From NCBI RefSeq assembly GCF_024970185.1, contig NZ_CP103965.1, forward strand, positions 6,591,001 through 6,655,000: 64,000 bases of DNA. Reading direction: 5' to 3'. This document shows, one piece after another, positions 63,968-64,000 of the stretch. The translations under genes were made by a program, and so were the position numbers. A model generated the notes under the pieces. The model had not been told where the DNA came from, did no database searches, and was given only the letters and a program-made list of their open reading frames with translations. The stretch is from Pseudomonas sp. N3-W. GTDB taxonomy: Bacteria > Pseudomonadota > Gammaproteobacteria > Pseudomonadales > Pseudomonadaceae. Numbering within the stretch: the first letter of the stretch is position 1; the number at the start of each line of letters is the position of its first letter.

Positions 63968-64000
63968 TTACCAGGTTTGGGTGGCCTTGAACTTCTCGAT
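63968..64000 (-). CDS. atpA: ATP synthase F1 alpha subunit, C-terminal 10 residues only
   Basis: The minus strand from the window edge reads IEKFKATQTW then TAA at 63968-63970. The KFKATQTW end is the usual C-terminus of Pseudomonas AtpA. The rest of the gene lies outside the window to the right. Confidence 0.9.
   Translation of the reverse strand: MEKFKATQTW

Overview
The window looks like an origin-proximal chromosome segment of a fluorescent-group Pseudomonas. The evidence is GC-rich coding sequence, dozens of copies of the Pseudomonas-type REP sequence built on GCGAGCAGGCTCGCTCCCAC, the order atpA-atpG-atpD-atpC-glmU-glmR-glmS at the right end, two sequences matching the Pseudomonas ParB site (parS), and a D-rhamnan O-antigen cluster in the same gene order as P. 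aeruginosa rmd to wbpZ. There are no tRNA, rRNA, CRISPR or intact insertion sequences that I can see.

Layout. 1-1149: end of a Kef-type antiporter and an acyl-CoA thioesterase. 1350-5387: an accessory type VI secretion patch: a PAAR effector with its small membrane immunity candidate, a frameshifted PAAR-like gene, an AraC-regulator remnant, and a second headless effector C-terminus with a decaying immunity paralogue. 5516-8349: pdxY, a DUF3301 protein, a COG0523 GTPase and a small secreted protein. 8475-17610: a zinc-starvation (Zur) cluster: zigA-type GTPase, a secreted protein, a periplasmic amidase, then one operon of folE2, a zinc ABC transporter, a gamma carbonic anhydrase, a zinc-alternative dihydroorotase and a threonyl-tRNA-synthetase-like protein without a catalytic core. 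Two near-perfect Zur boxes lie in its divergent promoters. 17698-20974: DUF3617 protein, cardiolipin synthase, cyclopropane fatty acid synthase. 21128-27127: a four-gene operon of three SPFH/HflKC-type proteins and a P1B-type metal ATPase, headed by a weaker Zur-like box. 27306-33444: dihydrolipoamide dehydrogenase, an Lrp/LysE pair, and two envelope proteins of unknown role.

33605-47864: O-antigen region. A leftward operon (two tandem-duplicated glycosyltransferases, an acyltransferase, a methyltransferase) diverges from the rightward rmd-gmd-wbpW-wzm-wzt-wbpX-wbpY-wbpZ operon, which makes GDP-D-rhamnose, polymerises it and exports it by an ABC transporter. 47904-51659: a fused flavo/iron-sulfur oxidoreductase, a glutathione transferase and a LysR regulator. 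51985-56729: a quorum-sensing island: divergent luxR and luxI with a CT-N12-AG box between them, followed by an AfsA-type hotdog protein (butyrolactone-synthase family), an Old-Yellow-Enzyme-type reductase and a short-chain dehydrogenase. It sits directly beside the 3' end of glmS (the attTn7 neighbourhood). 56878-64000: glmS, glmR, glmU and the distal ATP synthase genes.

The two most interesting units are (i) the LuxI plus AfsA-like plus reductases island, which could make a second, lactone-type signal or modify the first, and (ii) the SPFH-times-three plus P-type ATPase operon that appears tied to zinc limitation. The headless T6SS effector and the catalytic-core-less ThrRS paralogue are also worth attention. 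All functional calls are made by reading the sequence; no database search was run.
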